A DNA stretch of 64,000 bases from assembly GCF_004799035.1 (NCBI RefSeq), contig NZ_MWIO01000004.1:1-64000 (forward strand). Direction: 5' to 3'. The notes below the pieces were generated by a model. That model did no database searches. It had not been told where the DNA came from and was given only the letters and a program-made list of their open reading frames with translations. Below are positions 56,090-64,000 of this stretch, piece by piece. The stretch comes from Rhodanobacter lindaniclasticus (GTDB lineage: Bacteria; Pseudomonadota; Gammaproteobacteria; Xanthomonadales; Rhodanobacteraceae). Within the stretch, counting starts at the first letter, position 1. Each line of letters begins with the position of its first letter. The translations under genes were made by a program, and so were the position numbers.

Positions 56090-57259
56090 ATGAGCGACTT
56101 CGATTTCACCTCGTTCCTGAAACTGATGGTGCACAAGAAGGCATCGGATCTTTTCATCACCGCCGGCGTCGCGCCGTCGATGAAGGTGCAGGGCCGCATC
56201 GTGCCGATCACGCAGAGCCCGCTCAGCGTGCAGCAGGCGCGCGACATGGTGCTCAACGTGATGACGCCGGGCCAGCGCGAGGAGTTCGAGAAGACCCACG
56301 AATGCCAGTTCGCGATTTCCGCGCAAGGCGTGGGCCGCTTCCGTGTCTCGTGTTTCTACCAGCGCAACTGCGTCGGCATGGTGCTGCGCCGGATCGAGTC
56401 GAAGATCCCCACCACCGAGGAGCTGAACCTGCCGCCGGTGATCAAGCAGCTGGCGATGACCAAGCGCGGCATCATCATCTTCGTCGGCGCCACCGGCTCG
56501 GGCAAATCGACCTCGCTGGCAGCCATGGTCGGCTACCGCAACCTCAATTCCACCGGCCACATCATCACGATCGAGGACCCGATCGAGTACGTGCACAAGC
56601 ATGAGGGCTGCATCATCACCCAGCGCGAGGTCGGCATCGACACCGACAGCTGGGACGCGGCGCTGAAAAACACCCTGCGCCAGGCGCCGGACGTGATCAT
56701 GATCGGCGAAATCCGCACCCGCGAGGGCATGGACCACGCCATCGCCTTCGCCGAAACCGGCCACCTGGTGCTGTGCACGCTGCATGCGAACAACGCCAAC
56801 CAGGCGATGGACCGCATCCTGCACTTCTTCCCGGAGGATCGCCGCCAGCAGTTGCTGATGGACCTGTCGCTGAACCTCAAGGGCATCGTGGCGCAGATGC
56901 TGATCCCCACGCCGGACGGCAAGGCACGCCGGGTCGCGGTGGAAGTGCTGCTGGGTACGCCGCTGGCGCAGGATTACATCCGCCAGGGCGAAATCCACAA
57001 GCTGAAGGAGCTGATGAAGGAATCGACCCTGCTGGGCATGAAGACCTTCGACCAGGCCCTGGTCGAGCTCTACCACGCCGGCGAGATCAGCTACGAGGAT
57101 GCCTTGCGCTACGCCGACAGCTCCAACGAGGTGCGTCTGCGCATCAAGTTGGCCCAGGGCGGTGATGCGCACACCTTGTCGCAGGGGCTGGACGGCGTCG
57201 AGCTGGAGGAGGACCCCAACGACAAGAGCTTTGGTGGCAGCAACCTGCTCAATCGCTGA
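56090..57259 (+). CDS. pilU: Type IV pilus retraction ATPase PilU
   Basis: 389 residues. Walker A GATGSGKSTSLAAM, Asp box HIITIEDPIEYVHKH, Walker B VIMIGEIRTREGMD, His box HLVLCTLHANNANQAMDRIL. The longer C-terminus and absence of the AIRNLIRE motif distinguish PilU from PilT. It supports PilT-dependent retraction. Ends in an acidic tail and an intrinsic terminator. Confidence 0.96.
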   Translation: MSDFDFTSFLKLMVHKKASDLFITAGVAPSMKVQGRIVPITQSPLSVQQARDMVLNVMTPGQREEFEKTHECQFAISAQGVGRFRVSCFYQRNCVGMVLRRIESKIPTTEELNLPPVIKQLAMTKRGIIIFVGATGSGKSTSLAAMVGYRNLNSTGHIITIEDPIEYVHKHEGCIITQREVGIDTDSWDAALKNTLRQAPDVIMIGEIRTREGMDHAIAFAETGHLVLCTLHANNANQAMDRILHFFPEDRRQQLLMDLSLNLKGIVAQMLIPTPDGKARRVAVEVLLGTPLAQDYIRQGEIHKLKELMKESTLLGMKTFDQALVELYHAGEISYEDALRYADSSNEVRLRIKLAQGGDAHTLSQGLDGVELEEDPNDKSFGGSNLLNR

Positions 57260-57282
57260 ACCGGGTCATCGCGGCACGAAAG

Positions 57283-57314
57283 AGAAAAGGAGCCTTGCGG
57301 CTCCTTTTCTTTTT
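57283..57314 (+). terminator. Intrinsic terminator after pilU
   Basis: 12-bp stem AGAAAAGGAGCC / GGCTCCTTTTCT with loop TTGC, followed by TTTTC. Confidence 0.92.
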
Positions 57315-57333
57315 CACGAGTGATTGCGGCCGA

Positions 57334-57717
57334 TCAATGGCTGTCATCGTGGCGGGCGGGGCCCACCGCAAGTCCGGAGGCGTCGACGCTCTTGACGCCC
57401 TTGATCTGTCGCGCGATGCGCACGGCATGGTTCTTCTCCATGGAGCTCTCGACGTTGCCGGTCAGCGTGACCACGCCATCGTTGGTCGTCACGTTGATGT
57501 CGGTGGCGGTCACGCCCTTGGTGGTACCGAGCTCGGTTTTCACCTTGGTGGTGATCCATGCGTCGGCGGCCTTGTCGGGCACCGTCTGGTTGTCCGATGC
57601 CTGCATCGCGGGCTCGTTGCTTTGCGACGCCACGGCCTGGCTGGGCGGCACGGCGACGAAGGCGAGGGTCAGGGCGGCGGCGGTCATGCTGCGGCGAATC
57701 AGGGAATGGTTTTGCAT
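57334..57717 (-). CDS. BON-domain periplasmic protein
   Basis: 127 residues from ATG 57717 (AGGAG 7 nt upstream). Signal peptide (LIRRSMTAAALTLAFVAVPPSQAVA) and one BON domain (DAWITTKVKTELGTTKGV...INVTTNDGVVTLTGNVESSMEKNHAVRIARQIKGVKSV). OsmY-like proteins of this kind bind membranes or help envelope stability under osmotic stress. Confidence 0.92.
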   Translation of the reverse strand: MQNHSLIRRSMTAAALTLAFVAVPPSQAVASQSNEPAMQASDNQTVPDKAADAWITTKVKTELGTTKGVTATDINVTTNDGVVTLTGNVESSMEKNHAVRIARQIKGVKSVDASGLAVGPARHDDSH

Positions 57718-57900
57718 GGCGATCTCCTGGGGGACGAGGGGCTGTCGGGGAGACAACGGGGAATCGCAGGATGGGATTCCGTGACGACATGACAGCAGCG
57801 CCGGAGTGAATGGCGTGTGGGAATGGGCCGTCCCGATTCAGGTGCCGCCAGGCTTTGCGAAGACGAGGTCACCAGCATGTTTGCCGCGCGTTGCGCGCAC

Positions 57901-57933
57901 AAAAAAACCGGGGCGCGCAACGCACCCCGGTTT
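57901..57933 (-). terminator. Intrinsic terminator of the large lipoprotein gene
   Basis: On the minus strand AAACCGGGGTGCG / CGCGCCCCGGTTT (one G-T wobble) with loop TTG, followed by a T-run. Confidence 0.88.
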
Positions 57934-57958
57934 GGCTGGAAAGCAGTCTGAGCGCCGT

Positions 57959-59743
57959 CTACTTCAGCGTGGTCTGGCTGGTGATCACCATGCCGCTGGT
58001 GTCGACGTGCATCTCCGCGCGAATGCTCTCCACGCGCTGCGCCTGCTGTTTCATCGCCTCGAACTGCGCCTTGGCGCGCGCCGCCGCTTCCGCGGCCTGG
58101 GCCGCACTGTCGTCGGCCTTGTTCGTCGATGCATTGCCGTTGGCGTCCATCGCGCTGGCCGCGGCGGTGAGTGCGTCGACCTTGTCCTGCATCAGTTGCA
58201 CCCAGGACAGGTACATCGCGCCGCTCAGGTTCATCCGCGCCATCTGGCCCGCGCTGCCACCGGCTTCCTTGAGGGTGTCGGCCAGCTTGGCGTCCTCGCC
58301 GGTACCCACGCCCAGCGCCAGTGCCTTGTCGCCCATCGCCACCCAGCCTGGCTGGCCGAGCATGCCGGCCATCTGCTGCGGCAGCGCCACCGGCTTGCCG
58401 TCATTGCTCACCTTCAACTGTGCCAGTGCAGGGACCATCATCTGGCCCATCGCCAGCAGACCGGTCGGATTGCTGGTGGCCAGCACCAGCCGGCCACTGA
58501 AGGTGGGCAGGCTGGAGGTGGGGTTGTCAGTAAGCGTATCCAGCGCCAGGCGCACGCCGAGCAGGTCGCCGAACGGCGGGATCGCGGCTTTCTGCGTGGC
58601 CGGACCGAGCTTGGCGAAGCCCTCGTTGAGGTCGCTCAGCGCCGGGCAGGTGAACGGCTTGGCAGCCACCGCTTCGGCCTGCGCCATCCAGAATGTGCGC
58701 AGGTCGGCGATCGGCAGGGCGAGGCTCACGTCGAACGGCGCCGTGCCGTCCTGGCCCAGCCCGGGCAGCTCGACCTTGAGACCGGAGAAGGCCTTGCTGA
58801 TGTCGTCGGCCAGCGCGATGTCGAGGCGGCCATCCTGGTGGTTGGCGTCGAGCCGGGTGTAGCCGAAGCTGACCGTCGGCACCCGCGCGGCGATGCGTGC
58901 CGCATCGGTGCTGCATTCCGGCGGGATCTGCAGCTGGTTCGCCACCGGCTCGCCGGTCTTGGCCGATTCGGCCACCGCACGGGCCTTGCGCATCGCATTG
59001 GCCAGTGCGTCCTTGCCGCCGAGCGCCAGCGGCAGCGCGCGGGTCAGGTCGAATTCGCCGACCACCCACTTCTTGTAGCCCTTGGCCTTGGCCAGGTCGG
59101 CCAGGCGGCCATCGTCCTGCAGGCTCTTCTGCGGGCGGTCCAGCCCCAGCGCCTCACGCAACATGGTCTTCGGTGCGTCGAGCGGCAGCAGTGCGGCCAC
59201 CGCCTGCTTGTCGACCGTGGCCAGGATCACCTCGGTACCCGATTCGGCGGAAACGTAGCGGCGGTAGCTCTGCTTACCCTCGCTGACCACCTCGAACTTC
59301 TTGCCGTAGGCGGTCTCCAGGCGACCAACGAAGGCATCGAAGGCGGCCGGGTCGGCGAGCTGGAAGCGCAGCACCGGGGCCAGGCCCAGGCCGTAGAAGG
59401 CGGAATAGCCCTTCATGTCCAGGCCGGCGGATTGGGCAAAGCCTTCCACCGTCTTGCCGTTGAATTCGGCACGCAGCGCGCGCAACAGGCGTGCGCCGTC
59501 GGGATCCTTTTCGGCGAGCCGGTCCGCTGCGGCATCCATCTGCGCCAGCTGGGACGGCAGTTGCGCGTCGGCCTGGGCCATCAGCACCTTGCGGGTGGCG
59601 TCGTCGAGCACGTCCAGATTGGCCACGACGTACGGCGTATCGGCCGGCACGAAGGCCAGCGGTGCATCCTTGTCCTTGTGCGAACAGGCAGCCAGCAGGA
59701 CGCTGGCCAGTCCCATCGCGAGATAGCGGGTTGTCGCGCGCAT
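57959..59743 (-). CDS. Large lipoprotein of unknown function
   Basis: 594 residues with a lipoprotein signal (LASVLLAAC, lipid Cys about 20; Ser at +2, suggesting outer-membrane sorting). The mature part begins LAFVPADTPYVVANLDVLDD. That opening resembles surface/envelope proteins with DUF3352-like repeats, but I cannot assign a family. The C-terminal part has an Ala-rich coiled coil (about 535-570) and ends with a beta-like TSGMVITSQTTLK. Two central Cys (PPEC, FTCP). It is monocistronic with its own terminator. Confidence 0.8.
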   Translation of the reverse strand: MRATTRYLAMGLASVLLAACSHKDKDAPLAFVPADTPYVVANLDVLDDATRKVLMAQADAQLPSQLAQMDAAADRLAEKDPDGARLLRALRAEFNGKTVEGFAQSAGLDMKGYSAFYGLGLAPVLRFQLADPAAFDAFVGRLETAYGKKFEVVSEGKQSYRRYVSAESGTEVILATVDKQAVAALLPLDAPKTMLREALGLDRPQKSLQDDGRLADLAKAKGYKKWVVGEFDLTRALPLALGGKDALANAMRKARAVAESAKTGEPVANQLQIPPECSTDAARIAARVPTVSFGYTRLDANHQDGRLDIALADDISKAFSGLKVELPGLGQDGTAPFDVSLALPIADLRTFWMAQAEAVAAKPFTCPALSDLNEGFAKLGPATQKAAIPPFGDLLGVRLALDTLTDNPTSSLPTFSGRLVLATSNPTGLLAMGQMMVPALAQLKVSNDGKPVALPQQMAGMLGQPGWVAMGDKALALGVGTGEDAKLADTLKEAGGSAGQMARMNLSGAMYLSWVQLMQDKVDALTAAASAMDANGNASTNKADDSAAQAAEAAARAKAQFEAMKQQAQRVESIRAEMHVDTSGMVITSQTTLK

Positions 59744-59784
59744 GTTGATCCCCGTGGTGAGCAGCAGCGACCATTATGCCCGCA

Positions 59785-59948
59785 AGGAGCGTGGGCGACA
59801 GAAATCTTCCGGGCTGCAAAAGCGGCTGCGCGGTCCGCATTTCCGCCGTTTCTTGACCCATGGAACCACCATGGGTCGGCGAACCGTCGAAAATCCGTCC
59901 TCGCGCAGCCACTTTTTCGCCTCGGAAGTTTCTGTCGCCCACGCTCCT
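59785..59948. repeat. 164-bp imperfect palindrome (MITE-like element)
   Basis: Terminal inverted repeats of 20 bp are perfect (59785-59804 / 59929-59948, starting AGGAGCGTGGGCGACAGAAA). The arms continue with many matches toward a central hairpin GACCCATGG-AACCA-CCATGGGTC (59855-59877). It lies in the 250-bp gap between the lipoprotein and pyrB genes. No coding sequence. Target-site duplication was not evident. Confidence 0.75.
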
Positions 59949-59993
59949 GGGTTGCGTCCGTGGCGGGCGCGGCGCCGGCGCTGCAGCGGGCAT

Positions 59994-60920
59994 TCAGCGC
60001 GCGAGCACCTCGTTCAGCACTGCCATGCGCACGAACACGCCGTTGCCGACCTGTTCCAGGATGCGCGACTGGGCGCCGTCCGCCACGTCCGAGGCGATCT
60101 CGATGCCGCGGTTGATCGGCCCCGGATGCATGACCAGGCAGCCCTTGGCGGCGCGCGCCAGCCGGCGCCGGTCCAGTCCGTAGTGGGCAAAATAGGCGGC
60201 TTCGTCGGGCAGCTCGATGCGGGCCATGCGTTCCTTCTGCAAACGCAGCATCACGACCGCGTCGGCCCCCTCGATGGCCTCGTCGAAGTCAGTGAAGCGC
60301 TGGCCCTCAGGTACTTCGTCGCCGGCCGGCATCAGCTCGGGCGGGGCGCACAGGCGGATCTCCTTCACGCCCAGCGTGGTGAACGCGTTGATGTCCGAGC
60401 GGGCCACCCGCGAATGACTGATGTCGCCGCAGATGACCACCCTGAGGTTCTCGAAGTCGGGTCGGTGCTGACGGATCGTCAGTGCGTCCAGCAGGCCCTG
60501 GGTGGGGTGTGCGTGGTTGCCGTCGCCGGCGTTGATCACCGACACGCCGCTCATCGCGTGGCGCACCAGTTCGTCCGGCGTACCGGATTCCTTGTGGCGC
60601 ACGATGATCGCATCCAGATGCATCGCCTCAAGCGTGTGCAGGGTGTCGAACAGTTCCTCGCCCTTGCTGGTGGAGGACAGCGCGATATTGAAGTTCACCA
60701 CGTCCGCGCCCAGGCGGCGGGCGGCCAGCTCGAACGAGGTGCGGGTGCGCGTGGAGGGTTCGAAGAACAGGTTGAGCACGGTGCGCCCGGCCAGTACGTC
60801 GAGCTTGCGGGTGCCGTGGGCGCAGGCATCGCGCAGGGTCTCGGCGCGGTCGAGCAGGCGCTCGATCGTCTCGCGCGGCAGGTTTTCCAGGGTGGTCAGG
60901 TGGCGCAGGCGAGGGCTCAT
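59994..60920 (-). CDS. pyrB: Aspartate carbamoyltransferase catalytic subunit
   Basis: 308 residues from ATG 60920 (MSPRLRHLTTLENL). Carbamoyl-phosphate site FFEPSTRTRTSFELAARRLGADV, aspartate-loop segment, HPTQGLLDALTI, HPGPINRGIEI. Second step of pyrimidine synthesis. No regulatory subunit gene (pyrI) is adjacent, as in class A/C enzymes of pseudomonads and xanthomonads. Confidence 0.96.
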   Translation of the reverse strand: MSPRLRHLTTLENLPRETIERLLDRAETLRDACAHGTRKLDVLAGRTVLNLFFEPSTRTRTSFELAARRLGADVVNFNIALSSTSKGEELFDTLHTLEAMHLDAIIVRHKESGTPDELVRHAMSGVSVINAGDGNHAHPTQGLLDALTIRQHRPDFENLRVVICGDISHSRVARSDINAFTTLGVKEIRLCAPPELMPAGDEVPEGQRFTDFDEAIEGADAVVMLRLQKERMARIELPDEAAYFAHYGLDRRRLARAAKGCLVMHPGPINRGIEIASDVADGAQSRILEQVGNGVFVRMAVLNEVLAR

Positions 60921-60952
60921 GGGATTTCGCAGAGGTGGGTGGGGCGTGCGCG

Positions 60953-61402
60953 TCAGCGCGTAGTGTCGTCGAGGGGAACGACCGCGGCGTCGGCCAGCCA
61001 GCGTTCGAGAATCACCGCCGCCGCTTCGGCGTCGATGCCGGCCGCGTCGCGTCGCCGCCGCAGGCCGGCTGCCCGCCCGGCGGCGAACCGTTGCGCGGCC
61101 TCGCGCGAGCTGTGGCGTTCGTCGACCAGCTGCACCGGCAGGCCGTAACGCTGGCCCAGCTGGCTGGCGAAGGCCCGCGCCCGCCGACTGGCCGGCTGTT
61201 CGGTGCCTTCGAGCGTCAGCGGCAGGCCGACCACCACGGTGTCGGGTTGCCATTCGCGCTGCAGGGCGTCGAGCCGATTCCAGTCCGGCTGACCGTCATG
61301 CATGGCCACCACGTCGAGTGCGCGGGCGGTGGCGGTGAGGCGGTTGCCGATGGCCACGCCGGTCAGGCGGCTGCCGACATCGAAACCGAGCACGCAGCTC
61401 AT
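60953..61402 (-). CDS. ruvX: Putative pre-16S rRNA nuclease / Holliday junction resolvase YqgF (RuvX)
   Basis: 149 residues, RNase H-like fold: FDVGSRLTGVAIGN with the first catalytic Asp, VVVGLPLTLEGTEQP, LVDERHSSREAAQR, and the final Asp in GIDAEAAAVILERWL. Processes the 5' end of 16S rRNA. Overlaps yqgE by 4 nt. Confidence 0.94.
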   Translation of the reverse strand: MSCVLGFDVGSRLTGVAIGNRLTATARALDVVAMHDGQPDWNRLDALQREWQPDTVVVGLPLTLEGTEQPASRRARAFASQLGQRYGLPVQLVDERHSSREAAQRFAAGRAAGLRRRRDAAGIDAEAAAVILERWLADAAVVPLDDTTR

Positions 61403-61968
61403 GCGTGGCCCGCGTAGCCGGACAGCTGGCGCGGATCCACCCCGACCAGGCCGGCGGCGGCGCTCCAGCGCTCTTCCAGCGGCGTGTCGAAGACGACCCG
61501 GCTGCTGGCCTCGGCGGTGAGCCAGGCGTTGGCCATCAGTTCCTGTTCGAGCTGGCCGGCATCCCAGCCGGCGTAGCCGAGCACCATGATCGCCTGGCGC
61601 GGGCCTTCGCCGGCGGCCATCGCCACCAGGATGTCGCGCGAGGTGGTCACCGACCAGTCGGCGTTGATGCGGTAACTCGATTCCCAGTCGCCGGGTTCGC
61701 GATGGAGCACGAAGCCGCGCTCCTGCTGCACCGGGCCGCCGATCAGCACCGGCGCGTCAGCCAGTTCCGCATCCGCGCACTCGAGCTTCATCTGGTTCAG
61801 CACGTCCCCGAAGCGGTATTCGGACAGCTGGTTCACCAGCAGGCCCACCGCGCCATCCTCGTCGTGCTGGCACAGCAACGCCACGCCACGCGAGAACGGC
61901 GGCTCGGCCAGGCCGGGCATGGCGATCAGGAAGTGGCCGGTGAGGGTTTGGGGTTGCATGGCAGCCAT
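61399..61968 (-). CDS. yqgE: YqgE/AlgH family protein
   Basis: 189 residues from ATG 61968 (MAAMQPQTLTGHFLIAMPGL); ATG 61959 is also possible. Family motifs FSRGVALLCQHDEDGAVGLLVNQLSE, LIGGPVQQERGFVLH, LGYAGWDAGQLEQELMANAWL. Function is poorly known; always near ruvX and often needed in the same operon. Confidence 0.94.
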   Translation of the reverse strand: MAAMQPQTLTGHFLIAMPGLAEPPFSRGVALLCQHDEDGAVGLLVNQLSEYRFGDVLNQMKLECADAELADAPVLIGGPVQQERGFVLHREPGDWESSYRINADWSVTTSRDILVAMAAGEGPRQAIMVLGYAGWDAGQLEQELMANAWLTAEASSRVVFDTPLEERWSAAAGLVGVDPRQLSGYAGHA

Positions 61969-62065
61969 GCGGCCATTGTAGTCGCAGCGCAATCCCGGCG
62001 CAGGGCGCAGAGTGCTGATCCGTTCGCCGAGGTCGCGCTGTCCGCGCCGGACGGTCAAGGTGCCG

Positions 62066-62935
62066 CTAGCGCGTCTGCAGCACGTTGTTGGGCTGGAACT
62101 GCCAGGTGCGGGTGATGTTCAGCTCGTCGATGTGGTCGCCGATCCGCGGCGCCGGCGGAAACGGCCCGGCCAGGCGCACGATGCGCTCGGCTGCGGCGTC
62201 GAGCACCGGCTGGCCCGAACTCTGGATCACGTCGATGCTCTTGATGCTGCCGTCGAGGTTGAGCACCACGGTGAGCAGCACGTTGCCGTGCAGGCCGCGG
62301 CGGCGCGCCTCCTCGGGATAGTTCAGGTTGCCGACGCGCTCGACCCGGTCCGACCAGCCACGCATGTAGGCAGCGTAGGCATACTCGCGGGTGCTCGCGG
62401 TGAGGTATTTCACCTTCGGACGCTTGGCGTAGTCCACCTTCTTGCGGCGCAGCTCGGCGGCGAGCTGGGCGATCGCCTGCTGGCGCTTCAGTTCGGCAGC
62501 GGTGGGCGTGGCGTGCTGCGGGTCGACCTCGGTCTGCGCGGTGTCGCTGCTGACGCTGAAATCGCTGCGTCCACTGGTGGTGACCATGCGCGTGGGAGTG
62601 GCTGGCCGCGGCAGTGGCGTGGACTCTTCCACCGGTTGCGCGGCCACGCCGGGATCGGGCCGGGGCAGCGCGCCGGAGAACAGCTGCGAAGGCCGCGCGG
62701 CACGATCGCTCTTGCCGCCGCCGCGGTTGTTGGCCTGGGCCAGGAAGTCCGCCTTGTCCGGCGCCTCCCGGTTGGCCACGTTGACCAGCGCCACGTCGAG
62801 CGTCGGCAGGCTCGGCTGCGGCTTGGCGAAATGAAAGGTGAGGCCCAGCAGCAGCACGCCGTGCAACAGCAGCGAGAACAGCATGGTGGCGCCGATCGGA
62901 TCAGGTCGGGCGTTGACGGTTGCGGTTGCACTCAC
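62066..62935 (-). CDS. tonB: TonB-like energy transducer
   Basis: 289 residues: N-terminal membrane anchor (ATMLFSLLLHGVLLLGLTFHF, with the SxxxH pattern), a long Pro/Ala/Thr/Gln-rich periplasmic spacer (about 45-190) and the C-terminal TonB fold (VGNLNYPEEARRRGLHGNVLLTVVLNLDGSIKSIDVIQSSG). It transmits proton motive force to receptors such as the one at 5932. No exbB/exbD is beside it. Overlaps gshB by ATGA. Confidence 0.9.
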   Translation of the reverse strand: MSATATVNARPDPIGATMLFSLLLHGVLLLGLTFHFAKPQPSLPTLDVALVNVANREAPDKADFLAQANNRGGGKSDRAARPSQLFSGALPRPDPGVAAQPVEESTPLPRPATPTRMVTTSGRSDFSVSSDTAQTEVDPQHATPTAAELKRQQAIAQLAAELRRKKVDYAKRPKVKYLTASTREYAYAAYMRGWSDRVERVGNLNYPEEARRRGLHGNVLLTVVLNLDGSIKSIDVIQSSGQPVLDAAAERIVRLAGPFPPAPRIGDHIDELNITRTWQFQPNNVLQTR

Positions 62936-63909
62936 GCAGGACGGTTTCCACTGGCGTGCCGCTCGATGACGTCGAACAGCTGACCTGCAATGTTAAGCCC
63001 GAACTGCGCGTCGAGTTCACGCACGCAGGTCGGGGAGGTGACGTTGATCTCGGTCAGGTAGTCGCCGATCACGTCCAGGCCGGTGAACAGCAGCCCGCGG
63101 CGACGCAGTTCGGGGGCCACCTGCGCCACGATCCAGCGGTCGCGTTCGGACAGCGGCACGCCCTCGCCGCGTCCCCCGGCGGCGAGGTTGCCACGGAAAT
63201 CGCTGCCCTGCGGAATGCGTGCGAGCGCGTATGGCACCGGTTCGCCATCCACGACGAGGATGCGCTTGTCGCCGGCACTGATCTCGGGCAGGTATTTCTG
63301 GGCGATCGCCAGTTGCCGGTGCGCGCCATGGTCATCGCCGCCGAGCAGGGTTTCCAGCATCGAGTTCAGGTTGCTGTCGCCGTCACGCACGCGGAAGATG
63401 CCGCGCCCGCCCATGCCGTCGAGCGGCTTGAGCACCACCTCGCCATGCTCGGCGGCGAACCGGCGCAGTTCGGCCGGGTCGCGCGCCACCAGGGTCGGCG
63501 CGATGCACTGCGGGAATGCGAGTGCGAACAGCTTCTCGTTGCAGTCACGCAGCGAGCGCGGATCGTTCACCACCAGCACGCCACCACGCTGGGCCGCTTC
63601 GAGCACCATGGTGTCGTAGACGAACTGCGCGTCGACCGGCGGATCCTTGCGCATCAGCACCACGTCCAGTTCGCGCAGGTCGTGCCAGCGGGGCTCGCCC
63701 AGCGTGAACCAGTTCCGCGGATCGTCCCGCACCTGAAGCGACGCGCTGCGCGCCCACGGCGCGCCTTCGCGCAGGGCGAGATCCCCCTGCTCGAAATAGT
63801 GCAGGTCATGGCCCCGCCGCGTGGCCTCCAGCAGCATCGCCAGGGTGGTGTCCTTGGCCACTTTGATGTCGCTGATGGGATCCATCAGGACGCCGACCGA
63901 GAGGGTCAT
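62932..63909 (-). CDS. gshB: Glutathione synthetase
   Basis: 325 residues, standard length. N-terminal domain VGVLMDPISDIKVAKDTTLAML; RKDPPVDAQFVYDT; ATP-grasp part VVLKPLDGMGGRGIFRV, RNLAAGGRGEGVPLSERD and LFTGLDVIGDYLTEINVTSPTC. Joins glutamylcysteine and glycine. It is the first gene of a short gshB-tonB operon; the 91 bp upstream reach the window edge. Confidence 0.96.
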   Translation of the reverse strand: MTLSVGVLMDPISDIKVAKDTTLAMLLEATRRGHDLHYFEQGDLALREGAPWARSASLQVRDDPRNWFTLGEPRWHDLRELDVVLMRKDPPVDAQFVYDTMVLEAAQRGGVLVVNDPRSLRDCNEKLFALAFPQCIAPTLVARDPAELRRFAAEHGEVVLKPLDGMGGRGIFRVRDGDSNLNSMLETLLGGDDHGAHRQLAIAQKYLPEISAGDKRILVVDGEPVPYALARIPQGSDFRGNLAAGGRGEGVPLSERDRWIVAQVAPELRRRGLLFTGLDVIGDYLTEINVTSPTCVRELDAQFGLNIAGQLFDVIERHASGNRPA

Positions 63910-64000
63910 CTTGGGTACTCCGCGAGTTGCCGGGTTTGTGCGCTGGCGCCAGCAGGGGCGCGACGGCCGCCGGCTATACTAGCCGCGTAATCCATCTCGT

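Noticed and set aside
63975-63980. TATACT as a plus-strand promoter upstream of a gene beyond the right edge
   Set aside because: No -35 at a proper distance, and the gene it would serve is outside the window.

Overview
The window is GC-rich (clearly above 60 percent) chromosomal DNA of a gammaproteobacterium. Gene order and protein sequences point to the Xanthomonadales, most likely Rhodanobacteraceae (Rhodanobacter, Dyella or Frateuria type). The basis is the blocks proS / DUF4124 / pssA-holD-rimI / valS, proC-yggT / pilT-pilU and pyrB-ruvX-yqgE-tonB-gshB, plus intergenic palindromes typical of that group. The genus is an inference. No rRNA, tRNA, CRISPR array, transposase or prophage gene was seen.

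Layout. (1) 1-3762: a catabolic cluster with a class III aminotransferase running off the left edge, divergent from a PcaR/PobR-like IclR regulator, a PcaF-like thiolase and a secreted M20 peptidase. A PcaR-like operator lies between the divergent genes. (2) 3863-8421: a TPR-sulfotransferase followed by a TonB-dependent receptor. (3) 8503-29636: the most unusual region. It holds one membrane-fusion protein, one MacB/LolD-type ATPase and ten FtsX/MacB-type permeases in five A-B pairs. A secreted DUF885 metallopeptidase, an NtrC-type sigma-54 activator, a small secreted protein and an NtrB-like kinase follow. A near-consensus sigma-54 promoter with upstream palindromes precedes the array, so the locus looks like one self-contained regulon. 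(4) 29637-42218: a phosphate island with pstSCAB-phoU, an OprO/P-like porin, a glycosyltransferase / PAP2 phosphatase / ppk1 operon and phoBR. Between the glycosyltransferase and phoR sits a PhoB-type promoter leading into an intrinsic terminator about 100 nt later, with no gene between: a candidate phosphate-starvation small RNA. (5) 42390-45278: an SPFH protein, NfeD and a ThrE-type exporter, the first two separated by a row of perfect hairpins. (6) 45462-63909: H-NS, proS, a DUF4124 protein, pssA, a HolD-like protein, rimI, valS, yggT, proC, pilT, pilU, a BON protein, a large lipoprotein, pyrB, ruvX, yqgE, tonB and gshB. A 164-bp palindromic element lies upstream of the lipoprotein gene.

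How it works together. Region 3 looks like a regulated envelope export system in which several permease pairs share one ATPase and one adaptor; no TolC-type outer-membrane factor is present. Region 4 couples phosphate sensing (PhoR/PhoB/PhoU), uptake (PstSCAB, porin) and polyphosphate storage (Ppk1), with PhoB boxes of correct geometry at pstS and at the predicted sRNA. The last region is mostly conserved housekeeping and type IV pilus retraction. Intergenic spaces carry many REP-like inverted repeats of at least five sequence types.
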